Shown here one piece after another: positions 1 to 7,679 of a stretch of DNA of 64,000 bases. The first letter of the stretch is position 1. Every line of letters begins with the position of its first letter. Location: assembly GCA_938018005.1 (NCBI GenBank), contig CALIJG010000019.1:62001-126000 (forward strand), read 5' to 3'. Both the position numbers and the translations under genes were made by a program. The notes below the pieces were generated by a model, which saw only the letters and a list, made by a program, of their open reading frames with translations, was not told the origin of the DNA and ran no database searches. This stretch comes from an uncultured Candidatus Saccharibacteria bacterium. GTDB taxonomy: Bacteria; Patescibacteriota; Saccharimonadia; Saccharimonadales; Saccharimonadaceae.

Positions 1-144
1 CAGTGCACCAGTATAGTGTGCGGTGATAGTCGCGCCAGCTGGTACCTCGGCACCAGTGCCAGGGATAATGTCGATGATTTGCAGTGCGTCGACTTTGGCT
101 ATAGGTGTAAAGTCGGCGAGTTTGGTTCCTTCGTATCGTGTCAT
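1..144 (-). CDS. FKBP-type peptidyl-prolyl isomerase, N-terminal part (cut by window edge)
   Basis: Only the first 48 codons lie in the window. The residues around HYTGAL, preceded by GAEVPAGATI, match the start of the FKBP fold, in which the beta strand before the catalytic pocket reads V.aGd.V.vHYtG. Such enzymes catalyse cis-trans isomerisation of prolyl bonds. The start codon overlaps the stop of the upstream gene as ATGA, suggesting translational coupling. There is also a TATAAT-like box (gTATAATagagtcATG) ending six bases before the ATG, so a separate leaderless transcript is possible. The C-terminal active-site residues are outside the window. Confidence 0.75.
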   Translation of the reverse strand, partial: MTRYEGTKLADFTPIAKVDALQIIDIIPGTGAEVPAGATITAHYTGAL

Positions 145-923
145 GACTCTATTATACCATTATGCGTATTCCGCCGCGCCACGCAGTTGAGCGGTGGGAT
201 GGCTGTGCTGGGTGGAGTGTGATCGACGACTATGACCTGCTGTAGCTGTGGATAGCGTGCGAAGAGACGACCAAGCGTGTGCGTCATGGCGCTGGTGTAG
301 CGTTCTTCATCTGGCGCTGTGGCATAGCGAGCTCCCTCCTCGAGCGGTGTCGCCCAGCAGCAGCTGGCGTGGATGGCACGGGTGTCTTGGGGAAGCTCAG
401 GATATTGCACGCCATAGCCCACTAAATCGGCACACACAGCAGATAACGTGCGAGTACACCGTTGCTGCAATGTGTTGCTTGCGGTGAATGTCCCTCGCTC
501 GGCTGAGCTAAAAATCGTGCGTTTGCGCTCAAGCACGCGCCGTATACCATTGGTAATAATCATCAGTGAATTGTAGATACCGTGTGGTTGGTATTCTGGT
601 GCACCCACCACAAGCTCCGCTGTGGGCATAGAGGTAGAGAGTTCCTGTAGCTCGGCGAGGCGATCATTTACCACTGCATGTTGGTCTGGGATTTCAGCCA
701 GCTCCATGTCTGCCGTCGTCATGAGTTCGGGGCTGATGAAGCGATGGGCGGGGTTATCGGCAGCTGCTTGGCGTATCAGATTTATGTACTCGCGCCAGGT
801 ATTGGCAGAAACACCAACTGTTGGTGTTTCTGATGATAGTTGCTCAGGGTGAAACACACCTGTTTGGCGGTGCCACTGGATATCATAATGGCGGGCTTGT
901 TCGCGTGGTGGTTTATGATGCAT
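141..923 (-). CDS. Probable carbon-nitrogen hydrolase (nitrilase) superfamily protein
   Basis: A 260-residue protein if started at the ATG at 923, which has TATGAT six bases upstream; a start at 968 would add 15 residues. A possible Glu-Lys-Cys triad is visible: E66 in ISPELM, K134 in LERKRTIF followed by E143, and C164 in SAVCADL. The E-to-K spacing of 68 equals that in apolipoprotein N-acyltransferase (E267/K335 in E. coli Lnt), and the Y-N-S-L-M-I-I segment before the Lys resembles the strand preceding it in nitrilases. No N-terminal membrane domain is present, so this is not a full Lnt. The substrate is unknown. Its stop overlaps the start of the FKBP gene, so the two are probably translated together. 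The assignment is by motif only. Confidence 0.5.
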   Translation of the reverse strand: MHHKPPREQARHYDIQWHRQTGVFHPEQLSSETPTVGVSANTWREYINLIRQAAADNPAHRFISPELMTTADMELAEIPDQHAVVNDRLAELQELSTSMPTAELVVGAPEYQPHGIYNSLMIITNGIRRVLERKRTIFSSAERGTFTASNTLQQRCTRTLSAVCADLVGYGVQYPELPQDTRAIHASCCWATPLEEGARYATAPDEERYTSAMTHTLGRLFARYPQLQQVIVVDHTPPSTAIPPLNCVARRNTHNGIIES

Positions 924-1131
924 AAATATATCATACGATATACCAGCCTGCAAAGCAAACATACGCAAAATATCTCAATAGTATAGAAGAATTGGTGGGT
1001 GTTGATGAGCAAAGCAAGGAATGTGGCAGCCCTGACGGGTTAGTTTTGGCTAGACTGTATATCCGCACATGATGAATTGTGATTATAGATTGATATCAGG
1101 GAAGAGGGTTAGGATCCACACAAAGTGTTCT

Positions 1132-2682
1132 TTATTGATACCGCCACTGCGCCATATCACGGTTATAGACATCGATGATTCGCGGTGTCAGTAGGGTAGA
1201 GATGCCGGCTGGGGGTAGGCTAGCGGGGCGCTGGCGCAGGGCGTAGTCGAGCAGCTTAGTATCGGTGTAGCTGAGCCTAGGCGGCAGCGGCTGGCTCAGC
1301 AGGCTGGCTTTGTCCTTTGTCGAGAGCACAAAGCCCCACTCACCAAAGGAAGGCACATTAATACTAAAAGGCGTGATATGCCGCTGGGGCTGGGCAGATG
1401 TGATAGTACTGGCTACCGTTGCGAAGGCGTGTGGCGAAAAGTACGACGACGTCGCTTGGGTGATCATTACTCCAGTGGGGCTGAGAATACGCTCAGCCTG
1501 GCGGTAGAATTGCTGCGAGTAGAGCTTGGCCAAGCGGTCGTTCGATGGGTCGACCAGGTCGATTAGAATGGCATCATACGCCTGGTGCGTATTGAAGGCA
1601 AATAAAAAAGCGTCCTCATTGACGACGCGCACTTTGGGGCTAGCAAGCGAGCGCTTGTTTTGCTCAGTCAGCAGGGGATTCGTGCGCGCCAGCTGCGTCA
1701 TAGCTGGGTCGATATCCACCAGGGTGATGTGCTCTACGCTCGGGTACTTAAGGATCTCGCGCGCGAGCAGTCCGTCGCCACCGCCCATAATCAACACGTT
1801 TTTAGGCCGCTCTACTGCCGTCATAGCCGCACTAGCCAGCGTTTCGTGGTAGCGGGCTTCGTCCAGGCTAGAAAACTGCAGATTGTTATTCAGATACAGG
1901 CGTAAATCCTGCTTGTACTTGGTGAGGACGATCTTTTGGTAAGCCGACTGCTGGTAGAGGATAACCGGGTCTTTATAGGCCTTGGTATCAATGCGATGCT
2001 CCAGCCAGCTGGCACCAAAGAATAACCCCAGCAGCAGAATGGTTGCTACCACACTGGCAGTTAGAAGTTTGCGCGAAGTCTTCAGCTGCAAGAGAATCAG
2101 CACTGCCACGGCGATGTTAAGCGTGGCAATTAAGTAGGTGCTGCGCATTAGGCCGAGGCTGGGTAGCAAGAAGAGCGGGAAGATCAGCGAAGCCACCAGC
2201 GCGCCAAAGTAATCGATCGCGAGCACCTTACTGAGGAGCTCCACTGAAGACGGCCGGCCGTACCGCGTAAACATCTTGACGAGCAGCGGGATCTCCAGGC
2301 CGATCAGCACACCAATCACCAGGCTAATCAGCGCAAAGACTGGCCAGTGTAGCTTGCTTAAGCTAAAGGCGCTGTATAGCAGTAGCACCGAATTACCACC
2401 CACTAGCCCGAGCAGGATTTCATTCACGGCGAAGCTTGTGGCTGGGTGCCAGTGAATATGTCGCACCAGTAGCGACCCCACCCCCATGCCAAAGAGGGTT
2501 ATACCAGTTGCCAGGCTAAAACTCAGGATTGAATCGCCCACCAGGTACGAGGCAGCCGTGCCCAAGATGAGCTCGTAGATGAGTCCGCCAATTGCCACGA
2601 GGAGCGCTGCCGCAAACAGCGCGATATTTTCCTTGTCGGTGATACGCTTGGTGCCCGGTGGCGTGACGCGAGTATGTGCCAT
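1132..2682 (-). CDS. speE: Membrane-fused spermidine synthase-like protein (SpeE family)
   Basis: A 516-residue protein with about seven hydrophobic segments in its first ~230 residues, followed by a class I methyltransferase-fold aminopropyltransferase domain. The nucleotide-binding loop reads LIMGGGDGLLAREILKY, the acidic strand LVDIDP, and the catalytic region LIDLVDPSNDRLAKLYSQ, all typical of spermidine synthases. The reaction would transfer an aminopropyl group from decarboxylated S-adenosylmethionine to a diamine. Together with speD just upstream this makes a plausible two-step polyamine route. It is the third gene of the speD-DUF4178-speE set, 30 bases after the middle gene. Membrane-fused versions are known in many bacteria; the role of the membrane half is not established, and the natural amine acceptor cannot be read from sequence. 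Confidence 0.8.
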   Translation of the reverse strand: MAHTRVTPPGTKRITDKENIALFAAALLVAIGGLIYELILGTAASYLVGDSILSFSLATGITLFGMGVGSLLVRHIHWHPATSFAVNEILLGLVGGNSVLLLYSAFSLSKLHWPVFALISLVIGVLIGLEIPLLVKMFTRYGRPSSVELLSKVLAIDYFGALVASLIFPLFLLPSLGLMRSTYLIATLNIAVAVLILLQLKTSRKLLTASVVATILLLGLFFGASWLEHRIDTKAYKDPVILYQQSAYQKIVLTKYKQDLRLYLNNNLQFSSLDEARYHETLASAAMTAVERPKNVLIMGGGDGLLAREILKYPSVEHITLVDIDPAMTQLARTNPLLTEQNKRSLASPKVRVVNEDAFLFAFNTHQAYDAILIDLVDPSNDRLAKLYSQQFYRQAERILSPTGVMITQATSSYFSPHAFATVASTITSAQPQRHITPFSINVPSFGEWGFVLSTKDKASLLSQPLPPRLSYTDTKLLDYALRQRPASLPPAGISTLLTPRIIDVYNRDMAQWRYQ

Positions 2683-2712
2683 AGTGTCTTTCGTCTACCT
2701 TTTGCGCCCAGG

Positions 2713-3417
2713 TTATTTGCCTACGCCGCCACTGCCACCGCCATAGACGCTGCGCCCGTGGTACGTGCCGCTGCCGTGCGAATCATCGTGGCCAAAGAAC
2801 TCATCGTAAATGGCAAATAGCAGTGCGCCAACAAAGCTGATGATCATCACCCAGCGCCAAAACAGCGGCCAGTTGCGTGGACGGATGAGCCGGCCAAATA
2901 GTTCCTTTTGCTGCGCATCGGACAAGGGTGTTTTGCGGTAAACATCGTACTCACGCCGGTTGTATTTTTCTACTGTGTAGGTGGTGGTAGCGCCGGTCTC
3001 GGTGTCGGTGTAGTGCAGACTGGCGTAGGCCATTGGTTCACCCTCGAAGACCTGGTAGGCGTTCTTGCCGTGGATGGCCATAATGGTGCCTTCGCCGGCC
3101 TCGGCAACGGTAATCGTCTGTGCGGTGCCATCCTCGAGCGTAATGGTAAACTCATTGCCAGCAGCGAGGTGATCTGGCTCAAGCCGCTGGGCAAACCGCA
3201 CCGGCTCGTAGAGCGACACAACCTTACTATCGTGGTCGTACTCTACCCAGCTATCGTAATTTTCGAGGCCCGTTAGCTCCCATTCTTCCCAGTAGGAGGC
3301 TTGCTTGGTCTCGGAGTTTTCTTCTTTAAATAGCAAGCAACCTACCGCGCGGAAGTTGGTTCGCTTGCCGCGCAGGACATCATTGATTTTGAGGCGAGCT
3401 TTGGTGCGTTTGGTCAT
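2713..3417 (-). CDS. DUF4178-like protein with C-terminal membrane anchor
   Basis: A 234-residue protein. The segment YWEEWELTGL followed by WVEYDHDSKVVSL matches my recollection of DUF4178, a beta-rich domain with a conserved YWxEWxL motif. One membrane helix lies near residues 190-207 (LFWRWVMIISFVGALLFAIY), followed by a Gly/Ser-rich tail with His and Asp residues. Its ATG overlaps the speD stop as ATGA, and speE follows 30 bases later, so the three genes form one operon. DUF4178 genes are known to me as companions of speD and speE in other bacteria, but no biochemical role is established. A scaffold or regulator of polyamine synthesis is inference. Confidence 0.65.
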   Translation of the reverse strand: MTKRTKARLKINDVLRGKRTNFRAVGCLLFKEENSETKQASYWEEWELTGLENYDSWVEYDHDSKVVSLYEPVRFAQRLEPDHLAAGNEFTITLEDGTAQTITVAEAGEGTIMAIHGKNAYQVFEGEPMAYASLHYTDTETGATTTYTVEKYNRREYDVYRKTPLSDAQQKELFGRLIRPRNWPLFWRWVMIISFVGALLFAIYDEFFGHDDSHGSGTYHGRSVYGGGSGGVGK

Positions 3418-3761
3418 AATACAGCGCTTTCGATCGTTATAGTATTGGTATAAAATGCGTCTGCAATGGCTTGGCGGAGAGTCTCAATTGTATCCTCGCT
3501 CAGTGGTCGGCATGTGGCAATACTGAGGTACGCTCCACGGCTCTCGGGCCAGGTGTGGATGGTAGCGTGCGACTCAGCAAGCAGCAGCGACACACTCACG
3601 CCTTGCGGCGAGAACTGATGTGAGACAGACTCCAATGCGTACAGGCCAGCTACCTTGGCAAGCATGCGCACCGTTTTCTCGGCATATGCGAGATCATTGA
3701 GCCGCATGGCATCCGCCTGGCGAATCGTAAAAATCAGTGCTTGCACCTGCTCCATTTGCAT
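3414..3761 (-). CDS. speD: S-adenosylmethionine decarboxylase proenzyme (class 1B-like SpeD)
   Basis: Started at the ATG at 3761, the protein has 115 residues. TATAAT on the minus strand at 3777-3772 ends ten bases upstream, and a longer start at 3815 would sit before this promoter. The key motif is LLLAESHATIHTWPE: autocatalytic cleavage between Glu and Ser makes the pyruvoyl cofactor, and the downstream Cys (SIATC) corresponds to the catalytic acid. FSPQGVSVSLL upstream is also family-typical. The product decarboxylates AdoMet for polyamine synthesis by the SpeE-like protein of the same operon. It differs from canonical SpeD in lacking the Gly after the catalytic Cys. A second, serine-less copy lies at 53213. 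Confidence 0.85.
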   Translation of the reverse strand: MQMEQVQALIFTIRQADAMRLNDLAYAEKTVRMLAKVAGLYALESVSHQFSPQGVSVSLLLAESHATIHTWPESRGAYLSIATCRPLSEDTIETLRQAIADAFYTNTITIESAVL

Positions 3762-3818
3762 CGTATACGCTATTATACCACTCTTGATGCGAGAGAGCGA
3801 ACTAGCTATGCTCATACC

Positions 3819-3848
3819 AAAAAACCAGCCAGGTTGGCTGGCTGGTTT
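3819..3848 (-). terminator. Intrinsic terminator downstream of the 3867-4523 gene
   Basis: A perfect 11-bp stem (AAACCAGCCAG / CTGGCTGGTTT) with loop GTTGG, followed on the minus strand by a run of six T. It lies between the stop at 3867 and the start of the polyamine operon, so the two transcription units are separated. Confidence 0.85.
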
Positions 3849-3866
3849 GCTACGGTGTATGCATAG

Positions 3867-4523
3867 TTATGGCTCGAGAGTGTGCTGTGGCACGCCAGAG
3901 CTTGGCTCGTGCGAGTTGATTGCCAGCGGCACAACAAAACCCTGGTATTGCGCGAGTGTCACGGTGTCGCCAGGCTGGAGCTCGTAGCGCGTGTTGCCAT
4001 CGGTCAGGTGGAGCTCAGCAACGCGGGCCGACGTAGCATTAGTCACGCCATCTTGCTCGGGCTTAGTATGGAATGCATCTGCTTCGGTAAGTGCGGCGAT
4101 GTGCCGGTCTACCACACTACCGATGCTGTCGCCAGCCTCGACGGCTAGAGTAGCAATACCATCTAGGTTGGCTGGTAGTTGAGGTTCTTCTGTGGTTTTG
4201 CCTGCCTCGTAGGCTTCGCGCTGGCTGAGGTAAGCGCTATACGCATCGACTAGCTGAGTAGCTTGCTCTTCAGGGGTGGGTTGATGCTCAGCAGAAGAGT
4301 ACTGATCGTGGTTATCTTTTGATTGCATTGCTGCAAAGCCGGCTACAGCACTAAATACAAGAGCTGCTGCACCAATGATACCTCGCCGCGAAACACCCTT
4401 AGTTTCAGGATCTTGTGATCTAGGATCCTCTACCAAGTGACGGTACTTGTCATCACCATATTTGGGTGTTGGTGAAGAATTTGGGGCTTTTCGACCCCTG
4501 TTTGGTCTCTGTTGTGTATGCAT
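3867..4523 (-). CDS. Unknown single-pass membrane protein with extracytoplasmic domain
   Basis: Started at the ATG at 4523 (TATAGT ends nine bases upstream), it has 218 residues; the longer reading from 4595 adds an unlikely hydrophobic tail. A basic N-terminus of about 45 residues ends in SRRGIIGAAALVFSAVAGFAAM, which looks like one membrane helix or an uncleaved signal, possibly even Tat-like because of the SRRG pair. The remaining ~150 residues are acidic and Ala-rich and should lie outside the cell. The late segment TRYELQPGDTVTLAQYQGFVVP looks like a small beta domain. I do not recognise the family. A strong terminator follows it. Confidence 0.65.
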   Translation of the reverse strand: MHTQQRPNRGRKAPNSSPTPKYGDDKYRHLVEDPRSQDPETKGVSRRGIIGAAALVFSAVAGFAAMQSKDNHDQYSSAEHQPTPEEQATQLVDAYSAYLSQREAYEAGKTTEEPQLPANLDGIATLAVEAGDSIGSVVDRHIAALTEADAFHTKPEQDGVTNATSARVAELHLTDGNTRYELQPGDTVTLAQYQGFVVPLAINSHEPSSGVPQHTLEP

Positions 4524-4949
4524 AGTCCATTCACTATACAACAGAGGTCGCAAAAAGGGAAGAGGAAAATGGCAAAATAACGCACAATATTGCATAATGT
4601 GTCCAAAAACAGGGGTAATAACATATAATACACAATATTATACATAATGATGCAATAATATATCTTACTGTAAATACCGAGACGCCCTCATTTTATAGCC
4701 CAGTAGCTCACTTCACACGCTTTCTGATGCTAGTTCAGCTGCATAAAATGAATGCTTTTCTAGAACATTCACCCTTTTAGTGTGAGGATGCAGCGCTTAT
4801 TATAGCGACGAGCCACCATACTTCATTGAATAAAACTGCAGGCAGAGATGGGAGTATACCAGAGTTCATGAGCTAAAAATAGAACAAATACCATAAATTT
4901 GCTGTTTTTGAGGTATTTCTGCCGCGAATGCCATGCTACAATAGAGGGT
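4524..4949. other. AT-rich intergenic region with a repeated CACAATATT..CATAATG motif
   Basis: This 426-bp gap separates divergent genes. It holds the minus-strand -10 box of the 4523 gene (TATAGT) and the plus-strand TACAAT of the kinase gene at 4950. Between 4580 and 4680 the sequence is unusually AT-rich and contains two related units, CACAATATTGCATAATG at 4583-4599 and CACAATATTATACATAATG at 4631-4649. I see no convincing gene here. Confidence 0.5.
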
Positions 4950-5558
4950 ATGAGATCTACTCGAACTATCCAAATTGTGAATATTACTGGGCGAGAACTC
5001 GCCGGCAAATCATCAACAATTCGTGAGCTAATGCCGCGGCTGGGTGCCGGGGTTGTTTTGTTTCGTCCGAGCGATGTCTTGCGCGAATATGCCGCGAGCC
5101 ATCATATTACACTGCGCAAGCGGAGCGATTATTTGCGCGTGCTGCAGATCATGACGGAGTCTGCGCCGAGCTTACTGGCCGACCGGGCACTGGAGCTGCT
5201 TGAGCGGCCTGGTGTGGAGCTGGTGGTGCTCGATGGCCTGCGTGACTACCGCAGTGCTTGCCGCCTCAAGGAACGGCTGGGTGATCGCTACCGCACAGTG
5301 GTGCTCACAGCGCCAGATGAACTCCGCTACGAGCGCTTTAAGGGAGTGGCCGAGGCCAGGCGGCGTGCTGGGCGCGATGCAGCGGTGATTCAGAGCTTCG
5401 AAGAATTTATGCGTGATGGCGAGGATGACATGGACAGCATGCAGCAATTCCCAGCGGTGCTGGCTAGTCACGACCTAACACCCGGTGGCCCGATTGACAC
5501 GAGCACCTACCCATCGGCTATCGCAGTGGCAGATGAGATTATCAGCTACTTGGCGTAG
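4950..5558 (+). CDS. P-loop nucleotide/nucleoside kinase-like protein
   Basis: A 202-residue protein. The start at 4950 is favoured over 4899 because TACAAT ends seven bases upstream of it. The N-terminus IQIVNITGRELAGKSST contains a Walker A loop (GRELAGKSS) after a beta strand, and VELVVLDGLRDYRS is a Walker B-like strand whose acidic residue precedes a lid-type Arg. Later the basic helix RYERFKGVAEARRRAGRD resembles the lid of dephospho-CoA and adenylate kinase-type enzymes. It therefore probably phosphorylates a small molecule, but the substrate is unreadable. It stands alone, with the pilin-like gene following 100 bases later. Confidence 0.6.
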   Translation: MRSTRTIQIVNITGRELAGKSSTIRELMPRLGAGVVLFRPSDVLREYAASHHITLRKRSDYLRVLQIMTESAPSLLADRALELLERPGVELVVLDGLRDYRSACRLKERLGDRYRTVVLTAPDELRYERFKGVAEARRRAGRDAAVIQSFEEFMRDGEDDMDSMQQFPAVLASHDLTPGGPIDTSTYPSAIAVADEIISYLA

Positions 5559-5660
5559 AGTAATCCAGATCAGGCAGTGAATGCGGGTGGGCGATCATGT
5601 ATCGACAAAACACAGTAATACCATCTGTACTCTCCAAGACGCTTATGTTATGATGAAGGC

Positions 5661-6137
5661 ATGAATAAGCGAGGGTTTACGCTAGTCGAGATTTTGACAG
5701 TGGTGGCGATACTAGCGATCTTGGTGTCGGCGTCAATCGTGGGGTATGGTGCGTGGCGTCAGCGTGCAGCCCAGACGGAGCTCGTGAGTGATCTGCGAGC
5801 TGCCGCCGCGGCAATGACAGCCTATAGGACGTTTTATAATGGCTATCCTACATCGCTACCAGCTGATTATCACAAGAGTGAGAATATTACGGCGACACTT
5901 AAGTACGTTGCATCGGCAACCTACTGCATAGAGGCGACAACGCGCACCACCCGGGGGCTTGTCTATCATATGAAGGGCTCAGAGAGCGAGCCCAAGGAGG
6001 GTGGGTGTGATACCTATCACGCACAATCTGGCGAGAATGAGTCGCAAGCGACCGATGGTGTGCTGCGCTACTGTCATGTAATCCGCGTGGTTGAACCAAC
6101 CCAGCCAGCGGCGTGTGAGCCAGAGCTTCAAAGGTAA
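5661..6137 (+). CDS. Type IV pilin-like protein (prepilin)
   Basis: A 158-residue protein with a short basic leader (MNKRG) and the class III prepilin cleavage site G-FTLVEI followed by a ~20-residue hydrophobic helix. Prepilin peptidase should cleave after the Gly and methylate the Phe. The globular part contains four Cys (YC..GGC, RYC and AAC near the end) that could form disulphides outside the cell. TATGAT ends six bases before the ATG, so a leaderless transcript is likely. It is separated from the four-gene pilin group at 28.6-31 kb. It may be a minor or alternative pilin; that role is inferred. Confidence 0.8.
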   Translation: MNKRGFTLVEILTVVAILAILVSASIVGYGAWRQRAAQTELVSDLRAAAAAMTAYRTFYNGYPTSLPADYHKSENITATLKYVASATYCIEATTRTTRGLVYHMKGSESEPKEGGCDTYHAQSGENESQATDGVLRYCHVIRVVEPTQPAACEPELQR

Positions 6138-6284
6138 TTTTCAGCCAGCAACTGCACACTTCCAGATAGCATTAATTCAAACACAACCAGCTTTCTCCTT
6201 AATTGCCTTTTATGAGCGTCTCATCGCAGGTAAGGCAGCTCCAGAATAGAGTACATCTAGCGTAGATCCTACTGCGACGGGCCA

Positions 6285-6719
6285 CTACGCCGCCTGCAGC
6301 CTACTCTCAACAACTGCTACCCGGCCGGCGAGGTCCTCATGTTGCGTGGTGAGCAGCCGTAGTGCGCCTTGAGCTTGAAGGGCGTCTTCCCGCTGAGTTT
6401 TGATATCTTTGCTGAGTGCGTCGATTCGCTCGGTTACTTCCTGATGGTTGCGATCGATCTTCTCGTCCAGCTCTGCGAATCGGTTGTCAATCTCATTAAA
6501 CTGAGCGCCGATGGCGTCAAATCCTTCTTCCATGGCGGTACGCAGATCTTTAACTTCGCTGCGCACGTCTTTCATTTCATCACGTACGCCTTTAATTTCG
6601 CCACGTACGTCCTTTATCTCGCGCTCGAGTTTGTCAATGCGATTATTGATTCTCCCCTCGGCAGCGCTGAGGTTAGTGGTTAGTAGTTCTTGTATGCGTT
6701 GGAAGTCTTTTTCGGTCAT
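6285..6719 (-). CDS. Coiled-coil protein of unknown function
   Basis: A 144-residue protein from the ATG at 6719; a longer reading from 6818 is less likely because TTAAAT lies just six bases before 6719. Almost the whole length is heptad-rich: tandem units EIKDVRGEIKGVRDEMKDVR, then IDNRFAELDEKIDR and ITERIDALSKDI-like stretches. This resembles short coiled-coil proteins found in many cyanobacteria and CPR genomes and in phage tail-fibre stalks. No membrane segment or enzyme motif is visible. It is monocistronic, with about 250 bases to the HdeD-like gene upstream. Confidence 0.7.
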   Translation of the reverse strand: MTEKDFQRIQELLTTNLSAAEGRINNRIDKLEREIKDVRGEIKGVRDEMKDVRSEVKDLRTAMEEGFDAIGAQFNEIDNRFAELDEKIDRNHQEVTERIDALSKDIKTQREDALQAQGALRLLTTQHEDLAGRVAVVESRLQAA

Positions 6720-6965
6720 ACTTCTATTTAAGCATGGTGGTGTGCGAGTGTAAACCGCGATTGTCGTGATAGATGGAAAGAGCTTAGTCTGGCCACAGTA
6801 TATCGTCACTACTAGCACTTTTTAAGTGCTCGAGAAAAGGATGAATGGCAAAGCGGCGGGCATCTCCAATGTAGTTTAGCGCCACAATGTCTATGATGAT
6901 GGCGCACATAAATGCGATGCTGAACATAATGAGTATGGGGTGTTCTCAAGTATCTCTACTCGTGC

Positions 6966-7574
6966 TTATAGATCAATCACTTCACCCCGGTCGATCGGCT
7001 TATGAACTGTGCGATGCCCACGCATACGATGGCGCACCGTGCGGCGCAGCTCAATGGCATTGGCAAGGAGGATGATGCCATTAACCAGTGCATAGCCACC
7101 AACGATTTGAACGAAAAGCTGGGCACTGCCGACAGGGAAGAGCCAGAGGACGAAGCTGACGATAACACCGATCACGCCAGACATTAGCCAGAGCGCTCGC
7201 GTGCGGCTCCTGGCAGGGAAGATGCGGCTGAGTATAAGGTCGATGAGGCTGCGCAGCATCACCACCCAGCCAAGCACAAAGCTGAGTGTTGCTACACTGA
7301 CCCGAGGGTTAGCAAGCATGACTACACCAAGCAGAATAAGCAGCGCACTTGCCACCACGAGAAACGTCTTCGCTTGACCATCTGCTACCTGCAGCCCGCG
7401 CACCAGCTGCGACAGACCCCAGATGATGATCAAAATAGCGAGGAGTGTCATCAAAACAGTGAGAGTCACTGCTGGCATCACAAGCGATACTCCACCAAAA
7501 ATAATCAATGACAGGCTAATGATAATAATCACCCACCACGCACCAATAAGCTGTCTTTTGAGTTGTTCGATCAT
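6966..7574 (-). CDS. HdeD/DUF308-like membrane protein
   Basis: A 202-residue integral membrane protein with six hydrophobic helices arranged in pairs, a pattern typical of the HdeD (DUF308) family. The N-terminal segment GAWWVIIIISLSLIIFGGVSLVMP followed later by LLILLGVVMLANP and GGYALVNGIILL fits the repeated helix-Pro motif of that family. HdeD in E. coli is linked to acid resistance, but most relatives have no known role. A strong ribosome binding site (AGGAGG, seven bases before the ATG) shows a leadered mRNA, unlike many genes here. The C-terminal tail is basic (RRTVRHRMRGHR). Confidence 0.7.
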   Translation of the reverse strand: MIEQLKRQLIGAWWVIIIISLSLIIFGGVSLVMPAVTLTVLMTLLAILIIIWGLSQLVRGLQVADGQAKTFLVVASALLILLGVVMLANPRVSVATLSFVLGWVVMLRSLIDLILSRIFPARSRTRALWLMSGVIGVIVSFVLWLFPVGSAQLFVQIVGGYALVNGIILLANAIELRRTVRHRMRGHRTVHKPIDRGEVIDL

Positions 7575-7679
7575 ATATGCCTCCTTACCTTCCTAGTGTA
7601 GATGATGGCGGGGTAATCTGCAATTATAGGTGAGACTATGAACTATCCACCACTGTAGAGATGGTATAATGCTCAGGCA

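Noticed and set aside
923..945. Third copy of the murA/murB operator near the nitrilase-like start (ATATATC..GATATAC)
   Set aside because: The half-sites resemble the operator but the spacing is two bases shorter than at murA and murB, so it is not counted as a member.
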